Source of the DNA: Pseudomonadota bacterium
GTDB taxonomy: Bacteria; Myxococcota; Myxococcia; Myxococcales; Anaeromyxobacteraceae
Assembly: GCA_023411405.1 (NCBI GenBank)
Contig: JAEYOU010000289.1
Coordinates: forward strand, 1 to 20,173
Direction: 5' to 3'
Length of the DNA stretch: 20,173 bases
The position numbers were made by a program, and so were the translations under genes. Shown here piece by piece: positions 9,911 to 17,610 of this stretch. Under the pieces are notes generated by a model. It saw only the letters and a program-made list of their open reading frames with translations. It made no database searches and was not told the DNA's origin. Every line of letters starts with the position of its first letter. The first letter of the stretch is position 1.

Positions 9911-9937
9911 CGCCGGAGGGACTCCCTCCCTCAGGCG
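9911..9937. terminator. Candidate bidirectional terminator between convergent genes
   Basis: GGAGGG-ACT-CCCTCC is a perfect 6-bp stem (9915-9929), extended outward by CGCC/GGCG across a four-base bulge. It fills the 39-bp gap between the small lipoprotein gene and homocitrate synthase and includes the latter's stop codon (9931-9933). Confidence 0.5.
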
Positions 9938-11061
9938 GTGACCCACTCCCGCAGCACGCGGTCGATCTGCTCCTCCGAGAGCTCGCCCGCGTCCGCCATC
10001 TCCTTGATCCGCCTCGTGATGGCCCGGAGCTCGGATTCACCGAAGGTGATCCCCATCTCGCGCGCCCGGTAGGCGATCGCGTGGCGCCCGGTGAGGCGGC
10101 TCCCCACGATGAGCTTGCGGGAGAGGCCGAACGCCTCCGGCGGGATGATCTCGTAGGCCCCGGGGTTCGTCATCATCGCCTTCAGGTGCATCCCGGCCTT
10201 GTGCGCGAAGGCGGTCTCGCCGGTGACCACGTTGTTGAACGGGACCTCGACGCCGACCACCCGCGCGACGAGCCGCTCCAGCTCCCGGAGCTGGCCGAGC
10301 CGGTACCGCTCCGAGACGGCCTGCGGCTCGAGCGAGTACATCCGCGCGATGAACCCCCCGAGCGGCGTGATGCCGACGCGCTCGCCGATCCCGAGCACCG
10401 ACACGTCGACGTGGGAGGCGCCGGCGCTCACCGCCTCGTAGGCGTTGGCGATCGCGCAGCCGGTGTCGTTGTGGCCGTGGAAGCCGACGTCGCAGCGGAC
10501 CGCGTGCCGGACCTCGCGCACGAGGGCGAACACCTGGCGCGGCGTGGCGATGCCGACCGTGTCGGGCACGTGCACCCGGTGCACGCCGAGCCGGTCGGCC
10601 GCCTGGTAGACCGCCAGGAGGTCGGCCACGTCGCTCCGGAACGCGTCCTCGGCGGAGAAGCGGACCTCGAGCCCGCTCCGGAGGGCCAGCTCGATGGGCG
10701 GGCCCATGAGGTCGATGATCTGCTCGATCGAGCGTCCGTGCGAGGAGTCGCGCAGGATCCGGCTCGTCGCGAACAGCAGGCCGATGCCGCGGACGCCGGT
10801 GTCCACCGCGGCCTTCACGTCGTCCACCACGCACCGCGAGTGGGTGATCACGCGGGCGGTGAGCCCGGCCTTCACGAGCTGGACCGCGTCGCGCTGCGAC
10901 TGCGGCGAGGCGGCCGGGCTCGTCACCTCGATGTACTCGACCCCGAAGGTGTCGAGCGCCCGCGCGATCTCCAGCTTGTCCTCGGTGCGGAACGCGGCCT
11001 TCGAGAACTGCTCCCCCTCGCGCAGCGTGGTGTCGATGAGCTTCCAGGCGGCCGGGATCAC
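9931..11061 (-). CDS. Homocitrate synthase, Lys20 type
   Basis: This enzyme condenses 2-oxoglutarate with acetyl-CoA to homocitrate, the entry to aminoadipate lysine synthesis or the source of homocitrate for nitrogenase cofactor. The 376 residues closely follow the bacterial Lys20/HCS pattern: WKLIDTTLREGEQF (R14, E15), HSR (H74), EVRFSAED (R134, S136), FHGHNDTG with metal ligands His195 and His197, GIGERVGITPLGGF, GETAFAHKAGMHLK (His287, His292) and a C-terminal REWVTA. Compared from memory with Thermus and yeast HCS, two positions that recognise inhibitory lysine differ: Asp to Gly94 (GIGLLFATS) and Glu to Gly193 (VGFHGH). The start is GTG at 11061, because an in-frame TGA lies five codons upstream. 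No Shine-Dalgarno is visible, but a TATAGA sits six bases before the GTG. No lysine or nif genes are nearby. A nifV-like isopropylmalate synthase relative is less likely. Confidence 0.9.
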   Translation of the reverse strand: MIPAAWKLIDTTLREGEQFSKAAFRTEDKLEIARALDTFGVEYIEVTSPAASPQSQRDAVQLVKAGLTARVITHSRCVVDDVKAAVDTGVRGIGLLFATSRILRDSSHGRSIEQIIDLMGPPIELALRSGLEVRFSAEDAFRSDVADLLAVYQAADRLGVHRVHVPDTVGIATPRQVFALVREVRHAVRCDVGFHGHNDTGCAIANAYEAVSAGASHVDVSVLGIGERVGITPLGGFIARMYSLEPQAVSERYRLGQLRELERLVARVVGVEVPFNNVVTGETAFAHKAGMHLKAMMTNPGAYEIIPPEAFGLSRKLIVGSRLTGRHAIAYRAREMGITFGESELRAITRRIKEMADAGELSEEQIDRVLREWVTA

Positions 11062-11067
11062 CTGGGT

Positions 11068-11073
11068 TCTATA
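11068..11073 (-). promoter_or_regulatory. Candidate -10 box (TATAGA) immediately upstream of homocitrate synthase
   Basis: Read on the minus strand, TATAGA ends six bases before the GTG start, which would place transcription initiation at or within a few bases of the start codon and give a leaderless mRNA. The -35 region is poor (TGGAAC at 17-bp spacing, three matches to TTGACA). Confidence 0.3.
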
Positions 11074-11165
11074 TCAGCCGCGCGGCGGTGGTTCCACGAC
11101 CGCTGGTTTGTCCACTCGCCCCTCGGCACGCATCGGTATGATGCGCCCCTTCCTGGGGAGGGCGG

Positions 11166-12206
11166 ATGAACCGTCGGTCGAGGGCGCTGCTTGTACTCGT
11201 CGCCGTGGGCGCGGCCGCCTGCGAGGGTGATCGGAGGGGAGCGGCCGAGGCGGCGGCCGACCTCTGCACGACCTGGCTCGCGGCGGAGGTCACGCACCAG
11301 GAGACCTGCCGGGCCGCTTCGGCAAGCTACCTGGAGCGCCGGATCGCGGGCCTCCCCGCGAGCTGCGCGCTGCTGCGCCGCTCCGTGCTCGAGGGCCGGA
11401 TCGGCTTCGATCGTGCCAGCAGCGCCGCGTGCGCCGCGTCGCTCGAGGTGACGTACGCGGGCGCGCCCTGCGACGCCCCGCCTCCGGCCGAGCCGGAACG
11501 CTGCCGCGCTGCGTTCCGTCCCCTCGTTCCACACGGCGGGACCTGCACGCAGCCGGCGGACTGCCTCGACGGCTGGTGCGTGTTCCCGGAAGGCACCTGC
11601 CCGCGGCCGGGCGTGTGCGTACCGCTCGGCGAGGAGTACGACGCGTGCGATGAGTCTGCGCCCTGGCCAGCGCGCCGCGACAGCTGCCGGGCCGGGCTCG
11701 ACTGCGTCTGGACGGGCGAGGGCGTCTCCACGTGCCGCGCCCCTCCCGCACCCGTCGGCGAGGGCTCCCGCTGCGGGAGCGGCCTCTCCTGCGACTCCGG
11801 CCTGTACTGCCGCGGCTCCGGTGGAGGGGGGGAACCGGAGTGCCGTCCCGAGCTCCGCCTCGGGGACCCCTGCCCGGACGGATCGGGCTGCGCGACGGGG
11901 CTCGTGTGCAACCGCTACACGGCGTGCGCGCGGTACGTGGGCGAGGGTGCGAGCTGCGCCGAGGTCACGGCGATCTGCGGCAGCGGCCTGTTCTGCGACG
12001 ACGCGGGGGGGTGCGAGGCGTATCCCGTCGAGGGGGAAGGCTGTTCGCTCGACCGCGGGTGCCTCGACGGGTTCTGCTCCAGCGTCGATTCGCGCTGTCA
12101 CCGATCTGGCGGGACCGGGGCTCCCTGCTCCGAGACGGAGCCGTGCGACGGCAACACGCACGCCTGCGTGGACGGGGTCTGCGTGCCCGAGTGCCCGGGC
12201 TGGTGA
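11166..12206 (+). CDS. Cysteine-rich lipoprotein (Dickkopf-like cysteine-rich repeats)
   Basis: The 346-residue protein starts at an ATG preceded by GGGGAGG (11155-11161). A hydrophobic signal ends at GAAAC with Cys19 as lipidation site. It holds 37 cysteines in all, so an even 36 remain after the lipid cysteine, consistent with extensive disulfide bonding outside the cytoplasm. From about residue 110 onward it shows repeated units of the type G-x-x-C-x-x-x-x-x-C-x-x-G-L-x-C (CGSGLSCDSGLYC, GCATGLVCN, CGSGLFCDD, GCLDGFCSS), resembling the Dickkopf N-terminal cysteine-rich pattern common in Myxococcota surface proteins. Residues about 25-110 form a less repetitive helical region with regularly spaced cysteines. 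The function is unknown; a structural or adhesive surface role is a guess. It is divergent from homocitrate synthase (104 bp); TATGAT at 11137-11142 is a possible -10 box without a well-placed -35. Confidence 0.88.
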   Translation: MNRRSRALLVLVAVGAAACEGDRRGAAEAAADLCTTWLAAEVTHQETCRAASASYLERRIAGLPASCALLRRSVLEGRIGFDRASSAACAASLEVTYAGAPCDAPPPAEPERCRAAFRPLVPHGGTCTQPADCLDGWCVFPEGTCPRPGVCVPLGEEYDACDESAPWPARRDSCRAGLDCVWTGEGVSTCRAPPAPVGEGSRCGSGLSCDSGLYCRGSGGGGEPECRPELRLGDPCPDGSGCATGLVCNRYTACARYVGEGASCAEVTAICGSGLFCDDAGGCEAYPVEGEGCSLDRGCLDGFCSSVDSRCHRSGGTGAPCSETEPCDGNTHACVDGVCVPECPGW

Positions 12207-12222
12207 CGGCGCGCCCGCGCCG
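12207..12222. terminator. Candidate bidirectional terminator hairpin
   Basis: CGGCGC/GCGCCG forms a perfect 6-bp stem with a 4-base loop directly after the TGA of the cysteine-rich lipoprotein gene, in the 30-bp gap to the convergent ligase-GNAT gene. No T-run is present. Confidence 0.4.
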
Positions 12223-12236
12223 CCTCGCACCCTGCG

Positions 12237-15200
12237 TCACGACGCGAACGGAAACGGCTCGTTCTGGAGGTCCCGGACGAGGCCGCCCGAGGTCGGGTCG
12301 GTCCGGAACCCGAAGCGGCGGAGGTAGTCGGGCTGGAAGAAGCCGGTCTCGAGCCGCTTCATCCCGCGGGCGCGGAGCCGGCGGATGAAGACCCGCATGA
12401 GGCCGTCGGAGACCCCCTTGCCCCGGTGCTTCCGGGCGACGGTCACCTTCTCCATGTTCACGCGGTCCGGGCTCACCTGCCGGTAGTAGAGCCCGCCGAT
12501 GACGGTGTCGCGCGGATCGAGGCAGAGCAGGTACTCGTGCTCGGCGGAGAACGTCACCTGCAGGTTCGACTCGTGGAAGAGGTGCAGCAGCCGCGCGACC
12601 TCCCGCGGGGAGACGGGGCCGCGCACGGTGTACCGATCGCCCGCCTCGTCGGTGAGCGCGACCACGACCTCGGTCACGAAGTGCCCGCCCGAGGGCATCG
12701 AGATGAGGGCCACCTCGTCGGTCGGCGCGAGGTACCGGTACGTCATCCGCGCGAGGAAGTAGTCCTCCTCCGCGGTCGGCTTCGCGGCGCTCCGGACCGC
12801 GGCCACCTGGGCCTCGAGGTCGAGCTCGCCCGGGCGCGCGCGCGCCTGCTGCACGAGCTGATCGAGCGCCGCGGCGAGCTCGATCCGGGCCTTCGCGAAG
12901 ACGGTGTGGCGGAAGAACCGGACGCGGGTGTCGGGCCAGGCCGCCTCCACCTCCGGGAGGCGGTACGTGCTCCAGAGCTCGCCGAGCATCTTGCCCCGCG
13001 CCTCGACGGTGGCCTGCGGGTTCACCTCCAGCCAGCGCTGGAAGCGGCGCACCGCGAACCAGACCCGGTGCGGCGTGAACCCCATCTCGCGGAGCTCCTC
13101 CAGCAGGGCCTGCATGGCGAGGGCGCGCCGCGAGGTGCGCGCGGCCTGCTCGAGGAGCGCGACGCCGCGATCGAGCCCGACCGCCTCGACGGCGGCGGCG
13201 AGCAGGATCCGCTCGTCGGCCTCGGAGGCCAGCTCCGGACGGTGCGCCAGGATGCGATCCACGAAGGCACGCTGGAAGCGGTCCAGGACCTCGTCGAGCG
13301 AGGCGCAGGGGGAGCGGTCGGACACGGACACGAGGCGCGCGCCGGTCTGATAGTCGTGCGATGGGATGATGAAGGCGGACGGCGACGGCTCGTGGAGCGC
13401 GAGCCGCCGGTGGCTCCGGTCCCAGAACCGGACGTGCAGCTCCGCGGCGCTCCAGACGAGGAACGGCCAGAGCGAGCGGAGCCGCGCCGCCTCGCCCTGG
13501 CGGAGGAGCCGCGCCACCTGCCGCTCGACGTCGTCGCCCGGGATGAACTCCTCGGTGAAGATGCCCCACTCGGCGAAGTAGCCGCCGAACTGCTCCACGA
13601 GCGGCGGCGGGGCGCCCGCGGCGAGCAGCCAGGACACCTCCTGGCGGAGCGAGGCGTAGTTCATCTGCTCGGCGACGTTCACCGCGACGTCGAAGACCTC
13701 CTTCGCCCGCGTGTGCACCGAGAGCCGGTAGACGGCCTTGCCGTGCTCGCGTCCGAGCAGCGACACGCCGGCGCCGCCCGGGGGGATGTCGCCGAGGGAG
13801 AGGAGCACGCCCTTGCCGAGGAGGAAGACGGAGGCGCGGACGATGGTGTTGTCCTCGAGCGCCTGGAGGAGGTGGCTCCGGGCCTCGGCGGGGATCCCCT
13901 CGTCGAAGACGAGCACGTCCTTCCAGCCGTACTCGGCCCCGGTCTGCGGGTCGATGGCGAGCCGCAGGTTGGGCCCGACCCAGTTGGAGAAGCCTCGCCG
14001 GAGCCGGTCCATCTCCTCGCCGGCGCGCGCGGCGAGCTCGGCGTCGTCGTGGAGCGCGAGGCGCGCGAGCGGCACCCGCACGCGCGCGAAGTAGACGGGA
14101 TGGGCGATGGCGCAGGCGGTGAGGAGGCGCATCACGCCGACGAGGAGCCGGCGGTCCGACGGGTCCTCGGGGGCTCCCTTCGACTCCGCGGTTCGCGCCG
14201 CTCCGCTCAGGGCGAACGGGGCCTGCGACGCGTTCAGCTCGGCGAGGAGCACCTGGACCTGCGCGTCGGAGAGGCCGCGCTCGCCGAGATCGGCGAGGTC
14301 CTCGTCGCGGAGGGCGATCGACCCGAGCCGGTCGAGGAAGAGGCGGAGGGTCGCCATCGTCTCCGAGGGCTCCTCGTTGGCGAGGAGCACGCGGAAGGCG
14401 CGGCGGCGGACGTCGTCGTCGGGCGCGTCGCCGGCGCGGCGGAGCAGGGCGCGGCAGAGCGCGGCCTGATCGCTCTGGGCGGCGGCGAGGCCGACGTGCA
14501 GGTGGCTGATTGCGCGGCGGGCCTCGGGCCGCTCCGCCCGGAGGAGCTCGCCGGCGGCGTGGATCGAGGCGAACGTCACGTCGCCGCGCTCGATCACCTC
14601 GAGGAGCTCGGGGACGCGGGCCGGCTCGGGCGGCGCCCAGAGCCGCGGGTCGAGGTGGAGATCGCCCCCGGTGCCCTTCCGCTTGCGGGCGACGAGCGAC
14701 AGGAACGCCTCCTCGCCCAGGAACCGGCGCAGGGGCTCGTTGCCCACCCAGAGCGCGGGCCGGGAGAGGAGCGCGCCCAGGTCGACGACGCTCCCCTCGC
14801 TCCCGTAGGCGAGGTCGCCGACGCGGAGCGCGCCGGGGGCGTCGGGGGCCACCTCCACCCGCAGCGCCCGGCTGCCCGCGCGGAGCTCGTTCCCCTGGAG
14901 CGACACCTCGTGCTGGAGCACCGAGAGCTCGCGCAGGACCCAGTTCGGGATCCGGAGGAAGCGGCCGTCCACGGGCAGCGCCAGGTGGCGCTGCTCGTAC
15001 ATCCGGTCGATGAGCTCCTTCCAGTTCTGCTCGACCACCTCGCGCCGGAAGCTGGACTTGTGGGTGAGCTCCCCGTGCTCCTGGTCGAGCGCGCGGGGCA
15101 GGAGCTGGAACGTGACGACGCGCTCGAAGGGGGCGAGGAACCGGTTCGCGCTGGCGACGAGCGAGGAGAGGAGCTCGGTCACCTCCTGCGGCGTGCGCTC

Positions 15201-16916
15201 CTGGACCGCCCTCGGGTTGGGCCAGACGAGGAGCGTGTTGTACTCGCGGTGATCGCCGACCAGGAACGCCTGGGAGACCGCCTCGAAGTCGCGGAAGAGG
15301 TTCTCGACGCGCTGCGGGGCGATCGTCTGGCCCTGGCGGTTCTTGTAGATCTCCTTCTTGCGGCCGGTGATCGAGAAGTGGCCTTCGGGGCTCTCGGCGA
15401 AGAGGTCCTCTGTGTGGAACCAGCCGTCGGCGTCGAGCCCTTGCTCCTCGTCGCCGGGCCGGAGGTACCCCGGGGACACGTAGGGGCCGCGGATGAGGAG
15501 CTCGCCGTCCGGCGCGCGCCGGCACTCGATGCCCGGGAGCGGCGTCCCGACCGATCCGTCCACGTACGCGCCGGGCGGCGTCATCGTGATGCCGCCGGTC
15601 GCCTCGGTCATGCCGTAGCCCGAGCAGAGCTCGGTGCCCGCGCCGTGGAACGCGCGGAAGACCACCGGGTCGAGGTAGCCCGCGGCGGAGATGCCGTAGC
15701 GGAGCCGGCCGCCGGTGATCGAGCGGAGGTGCATCGCCAGATCGTCCGGGTCGTCGGAGGCCGCCTCCCAGACGGCGGCCTCGTGGAGCTCCATCCACTT
15801 CTTGGGCACGGAGATGAAGACCGTGGGGCGGACCTGCCGAAAGTCCTCGAGGAGGGAGGCCTGCACGGTGGACCGGGCGAAGACGTACGTGGCGCCCCAC
15901 CACAACGTCCCCATCAGCTCGAGCCACCGCCCGAACGTGTGGTAGAGCGGCAGGTAACAGAGGAACACGTCGCCCTCGCCGATCTCCGGCAGGGCGAACC
16001 CGCGGCAGAGCCGCTTGGTCACGATGTTCCTGTGGGTGAACATGATGCCCTTGGGCCGGCCGGTGGTGCCCGAGGTGTACATCACGGTGGCGAGGTCCCC
16101 GGCCTTCACGGCGGCGGCGCGCGCCGCGCGGACCGACTCGTCCACGCTCGCGCCCTGATCGACCATCTGGTCGAGGGAGAGGAGCCCGTGCCGCTGGGCG
16201 CTCGCGCGCGAGAACACCACCACCTCCTGGAGCTCCGGCAGGAGCGGGAGGGAGGGGAGCACCTTCGCGAGCTGCTCCTCGTCCGAGACGAGCAGGAGGC
16301 GCGCCTGCGAGTGCTTCAGCATGTAGACGATCTGCTCGGCCACCGCGTTCGCGGGGAGCGGGAAGTCCACGATGCCGGAGGAGAGGCAGGCGAGGTCGCA
16401 GAGCGCGGCCTCGAGGCAGTTCTCGGAGAGGATCGCCACCGAGACGTCCTCGCCGCCCAGGGCGAGGATCCCGCGGGCGAGCGCCCGGGTCCGGCGGGCC
16501 ACGTCGGCGACCGTGAGCTCGGACGCCTCCGCGCCCAGCAGGCGCATGGCCACGGTCCTGGGCTCGGCCTCCTCGCGCGAGCGGAGGACGTCACCCACCG
16601 TGACGTCGGCCCGGTCCATCGCCGGGAGGAGGAGGGCGAGCCAGGGGTCGATCTCCTCGGCGCGGAGCTGGCGGGCGAAGAACCGGCGGCGCACGGTGTC
16701 GAGCAGCGCGAGGATCGCCCGGCGCGCCGGGTCGCGCCCCGGGCCGCCGAGGTGCGGCAGGAGCTGCTCGAGGAGCGCGCCCACCGCGGGCCGATCCTCG
16801 GGGCGGATGCCGCCGATCGCCTCGCGCGACTCGGCGAGGAGCTCGGGGCCGGGGGCTCCGGACGCCCAGCGGGCCGCCAGCGCGGTGAGGGGAGACTCTG
16901 GTTTCACCTGGAACAT
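12237..16916 (-). CDS. Giant fusion: AMP-forming acyl-CoA ligase, uncharacterised middle, C-terminal GNAT acetyltransferase
   Basis: The 1559-residue protein begins with about 100 helical residues, then a long-chain-acyl-CoA-synthetase-like ligase (about 105-645): A3 loop YTSGTTGRPKG (280-290), A5 SGYGMTEATG (432-441), A7 HTEDLF (Asp504), A8 GRKKEIYKNRQGQ (518-530) and a candidate A10 lysine, Lys620, in ELTHKSSFRR. Residues about 720-975 are helical, possibly repeat-like. Residues about 1050-1200 resemble a degenerate kinase fold (LLGREHGK, hinge-like TEEFIPGDD, LALHEPSPSAFII). The C-terminus (about 1430-1540) is a GNAT domain with acetyl-CoA loop RKHRGKG (1495-1501). The ligase should activate a carboxylic acid with ATP and CoA; GNAT should transfer an acyl group to an amine. 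Start: ATG at 16916, with a GTG at 16949 as alternative directly after an in-frame stop; neither has a good Shine-Dalgarno. The gene stands alone between convergent and divergent neighbours. Confidence 0.9.
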   Translation of the reverse strand: MFQVKPESPLTALAARWASGAPGPELLAESREAIGGIRPEDRPAVGALLEQLLPHLGGPGRDPARRAILALLDTVRRRFFARQLRAEEIDPWLALLLPAMDRADVTVGDVLRSREEAEPRTVAMRLLGAEASELTVADVARRTRALARGILALGGEDVSVAILSENCLEAALCDLACLSSGIVDFPLPANAVAEQIVYMLKHSQARLLLVSDEEQLAKVLPSLPLLPELQEVVVFSRASAQRHGLLSLDQMVDQGASVDESVRAARAAAVKAGDLATVMYTSGTTGRPKGIMFTHRNIVTKRLCRGFALPEIGEGDVFLCYLPLYHTFGRWLELMGTLWWGATYVFARSTVQASLLEDFRQVRPTVFISVPKKWMELHEAAVWEAASDDPDDLAMHLRSITGGRLRYGISAAGYLDPVVFRAFHGAGTELCSGYGMTEATGGITMTPPGAYVDGSVGTPLPGIECRRAPDGELLIRGPYVSPGYLRPGDEEQGLDADGWFHTEDLFAESPEGHFSITGRKKEIYKNRQGQTIAPQRVENLFRDFEAVSQAFLVGDHREYNTLLVWPNPRAVQERTPQEVTELLSSLVASANRFLAPFERVVTFQLLPRALDQEHGELTHKSSFRREVVEQNWKELIDRMYEQRHLALPVDGRFLRIPNWVLRELSVLQHEVSLQGNELRAGSRALRVEVAPDAPGALRVGDLAYGSEGSVVDLGALLSRPALWVGNEPLRRFLGEEAFLSLVARKRKGTGGDLHLDPRLWAPPEPARVPELLEVIERGDVTFASIHAAGELLRAERPEARRAISHLHVGLAAAQSDQAALCRALLRRAGDAPDDDVRRRAFRVLLANEEPSETMATLRLFLDRLGSIALRDEDLADLGERGLSDAQVQVLLAELNASQAPFALSGAARTAESKGAPEDPSDRRLLVGVMRLLTACAIAHPVYFARVRVPLARLALHDDAELAARAGEEMDRLRRGFSNWVGPNLRLAIDPQTGAEYGWKDVLVFDEGIPAEARSHLLQALEDNTIVRASVFLLGKGVLLSLGDIPPGGAGVSLLGREHGKAVYRLSVHTRAKEVFDVAVNVAEQMNYASLRQEVSWLLAAGAPPPLVEQFGGYFAEWGIFTEEFIPGDDVERQVARLLRQGEAARLRSLWPFLVWSAAELHVRFWDRSHRRLALHEPSPSAFIIPSHDYQTGARLVSVSDRSPCASLDEVLDRFQRAFVDRILAHRPELASEADERILLAAAVEAVGLDRGVALLEQAARTSRRALAMQALLEELREMGFTPHRVWFAVRRFQRWLEVNPQATVEARGKMLGELWSTYRLPEVEAAWPDTRVRFFRHTVFAKARIELAAALDQLVQQARARPGELDLEAQVAAVRSAAKPTAEEDYFLARMTYRYLAPTDEVALISMPSGGHFVTEVVVALTDEAGDRYTVRGPVSPREVARLLHLFHESNLQVTFSAEHEYLLCLDPRDTVIGGLYYRQVSPDRVNMEKVTVARKHRGKGVSDGLMRVFIRRLRARGMKRLETGFFQPDYLRRFGFRTDPTSGGLVRDLQNEPFPFAS

Positions 16917-17084
16917 GGAGGCTCTCGAGCTCGAGCGGATCGCGATCACCTAACCACGAAGCGAGGGTCCTGTGAACTCGCGCCGGGTGTGCCGGAGCAC
17001 CTCGGCGGGGCGCGCGTCCGGCCCGCGCGGCCGCGGCGCCCGCCCCCTCCGGTCCTTAACAGGAGGTCGTACCGGGAGGCTCGC

Positions 17085-17558
17085 ATGCGCATCGCCGTGG
17101 CGGCCGATCACGCGGGGTGGAGGCTCAAGGACGCGCTCGCCGAGCGGCTGCGCGCCGCAGGGCACGAGGTCGTCGATCTCGGCGCCCACGACGACAGGCC
17201 GAGCGACTACCCCGACTTCGCCGAGGCGGTGGGGGAGGCGCTCGCCGCCGGCCGGGCGGAGCGAGCCATCCTCGTCTGCGGGTCGGGGGTGGGGGCCGTC
17301 GCGGCGGCCAACAAGATGCCGGGAGTGCTCGCCGGGCTCTGCCACGACACCTACTCGGCGCGCCAGGGCGTCGAGCACGATCGAATGAACGTTCTCGCGC
17401 TCGGGGCGCGCGTGGTAGGGGAGGCGCTGGCCGGGGAGCTCGTGGAGGCGTTCGCCGCCGCGGAGTTCGACGGCGTCCCGCGGCATCAGCGGCGGGTGGA
17501 CAAGGTGTGGGCGCTGGAGCGGAGGTGGAGGGCGGCGGGCGGCGGCGAGGTCCCCTGA
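17085..17558 (+). CDS. rpiB: Ribose-5-phosphate isomerase B
   Basis: The 157-residue enzyme interconverts ribulose-5-phosphate and ribose-5-phosphate in the cytoplasm. The N-terminus MRIAVAADHAGW contains the Asp8-His9 pair, SDYPDFA is the substrate-phosphate region, the catalytic cysteine is Cys65 in LVCGSGVG, and AANKMPG and the HDRMNVLALGARVVG segment (His98) complete the RpiB/LacAB signature. The length is near the family's usual 145-155, with a short arginine-rich C-terminal extension. The ATG at 17085 has GGGAGG five bases upstream (17074-17079), and a second AGGAGG lies at 17061-17066. It is the first gene of a four-gene pentose-phosphate operon. The 168-bp gap to the divergent ligase-GNAT gene must hold the operon promoter, but I could not identify one. 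Confidence 0.96.
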   Translation: MRIAVAADHAGWRLKDALAERLRAAGHEVVDLGAHDDRPSDYPDFAEAVGEALAAGRAERAILVCGSGVGAVAAANKMPGVLAGLCHDTYSARQGVEHDRMNVLALGARVVGEALAGELVEAFAAAEFDGVPRHQRRVDKVWALERRWRAAGGGEVP

Positions 17559-17610
17559 AGCCGGGCGCGGGCACGGGCACGGGCGCACAAGACATCGGAG
17601 AGCACTCGAC

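Noticed and set aside
12426..17558. A 1710-codon open frame on the + strand antisense to the ligase-GNAT gene
   Set aside because: Only its last 157 codons (from 17085) form a recognisable protein, RpiB. The rest is low-complexity Arg/Glu/Val/Gly-rich sequence typical of antisense frames at very high GC.
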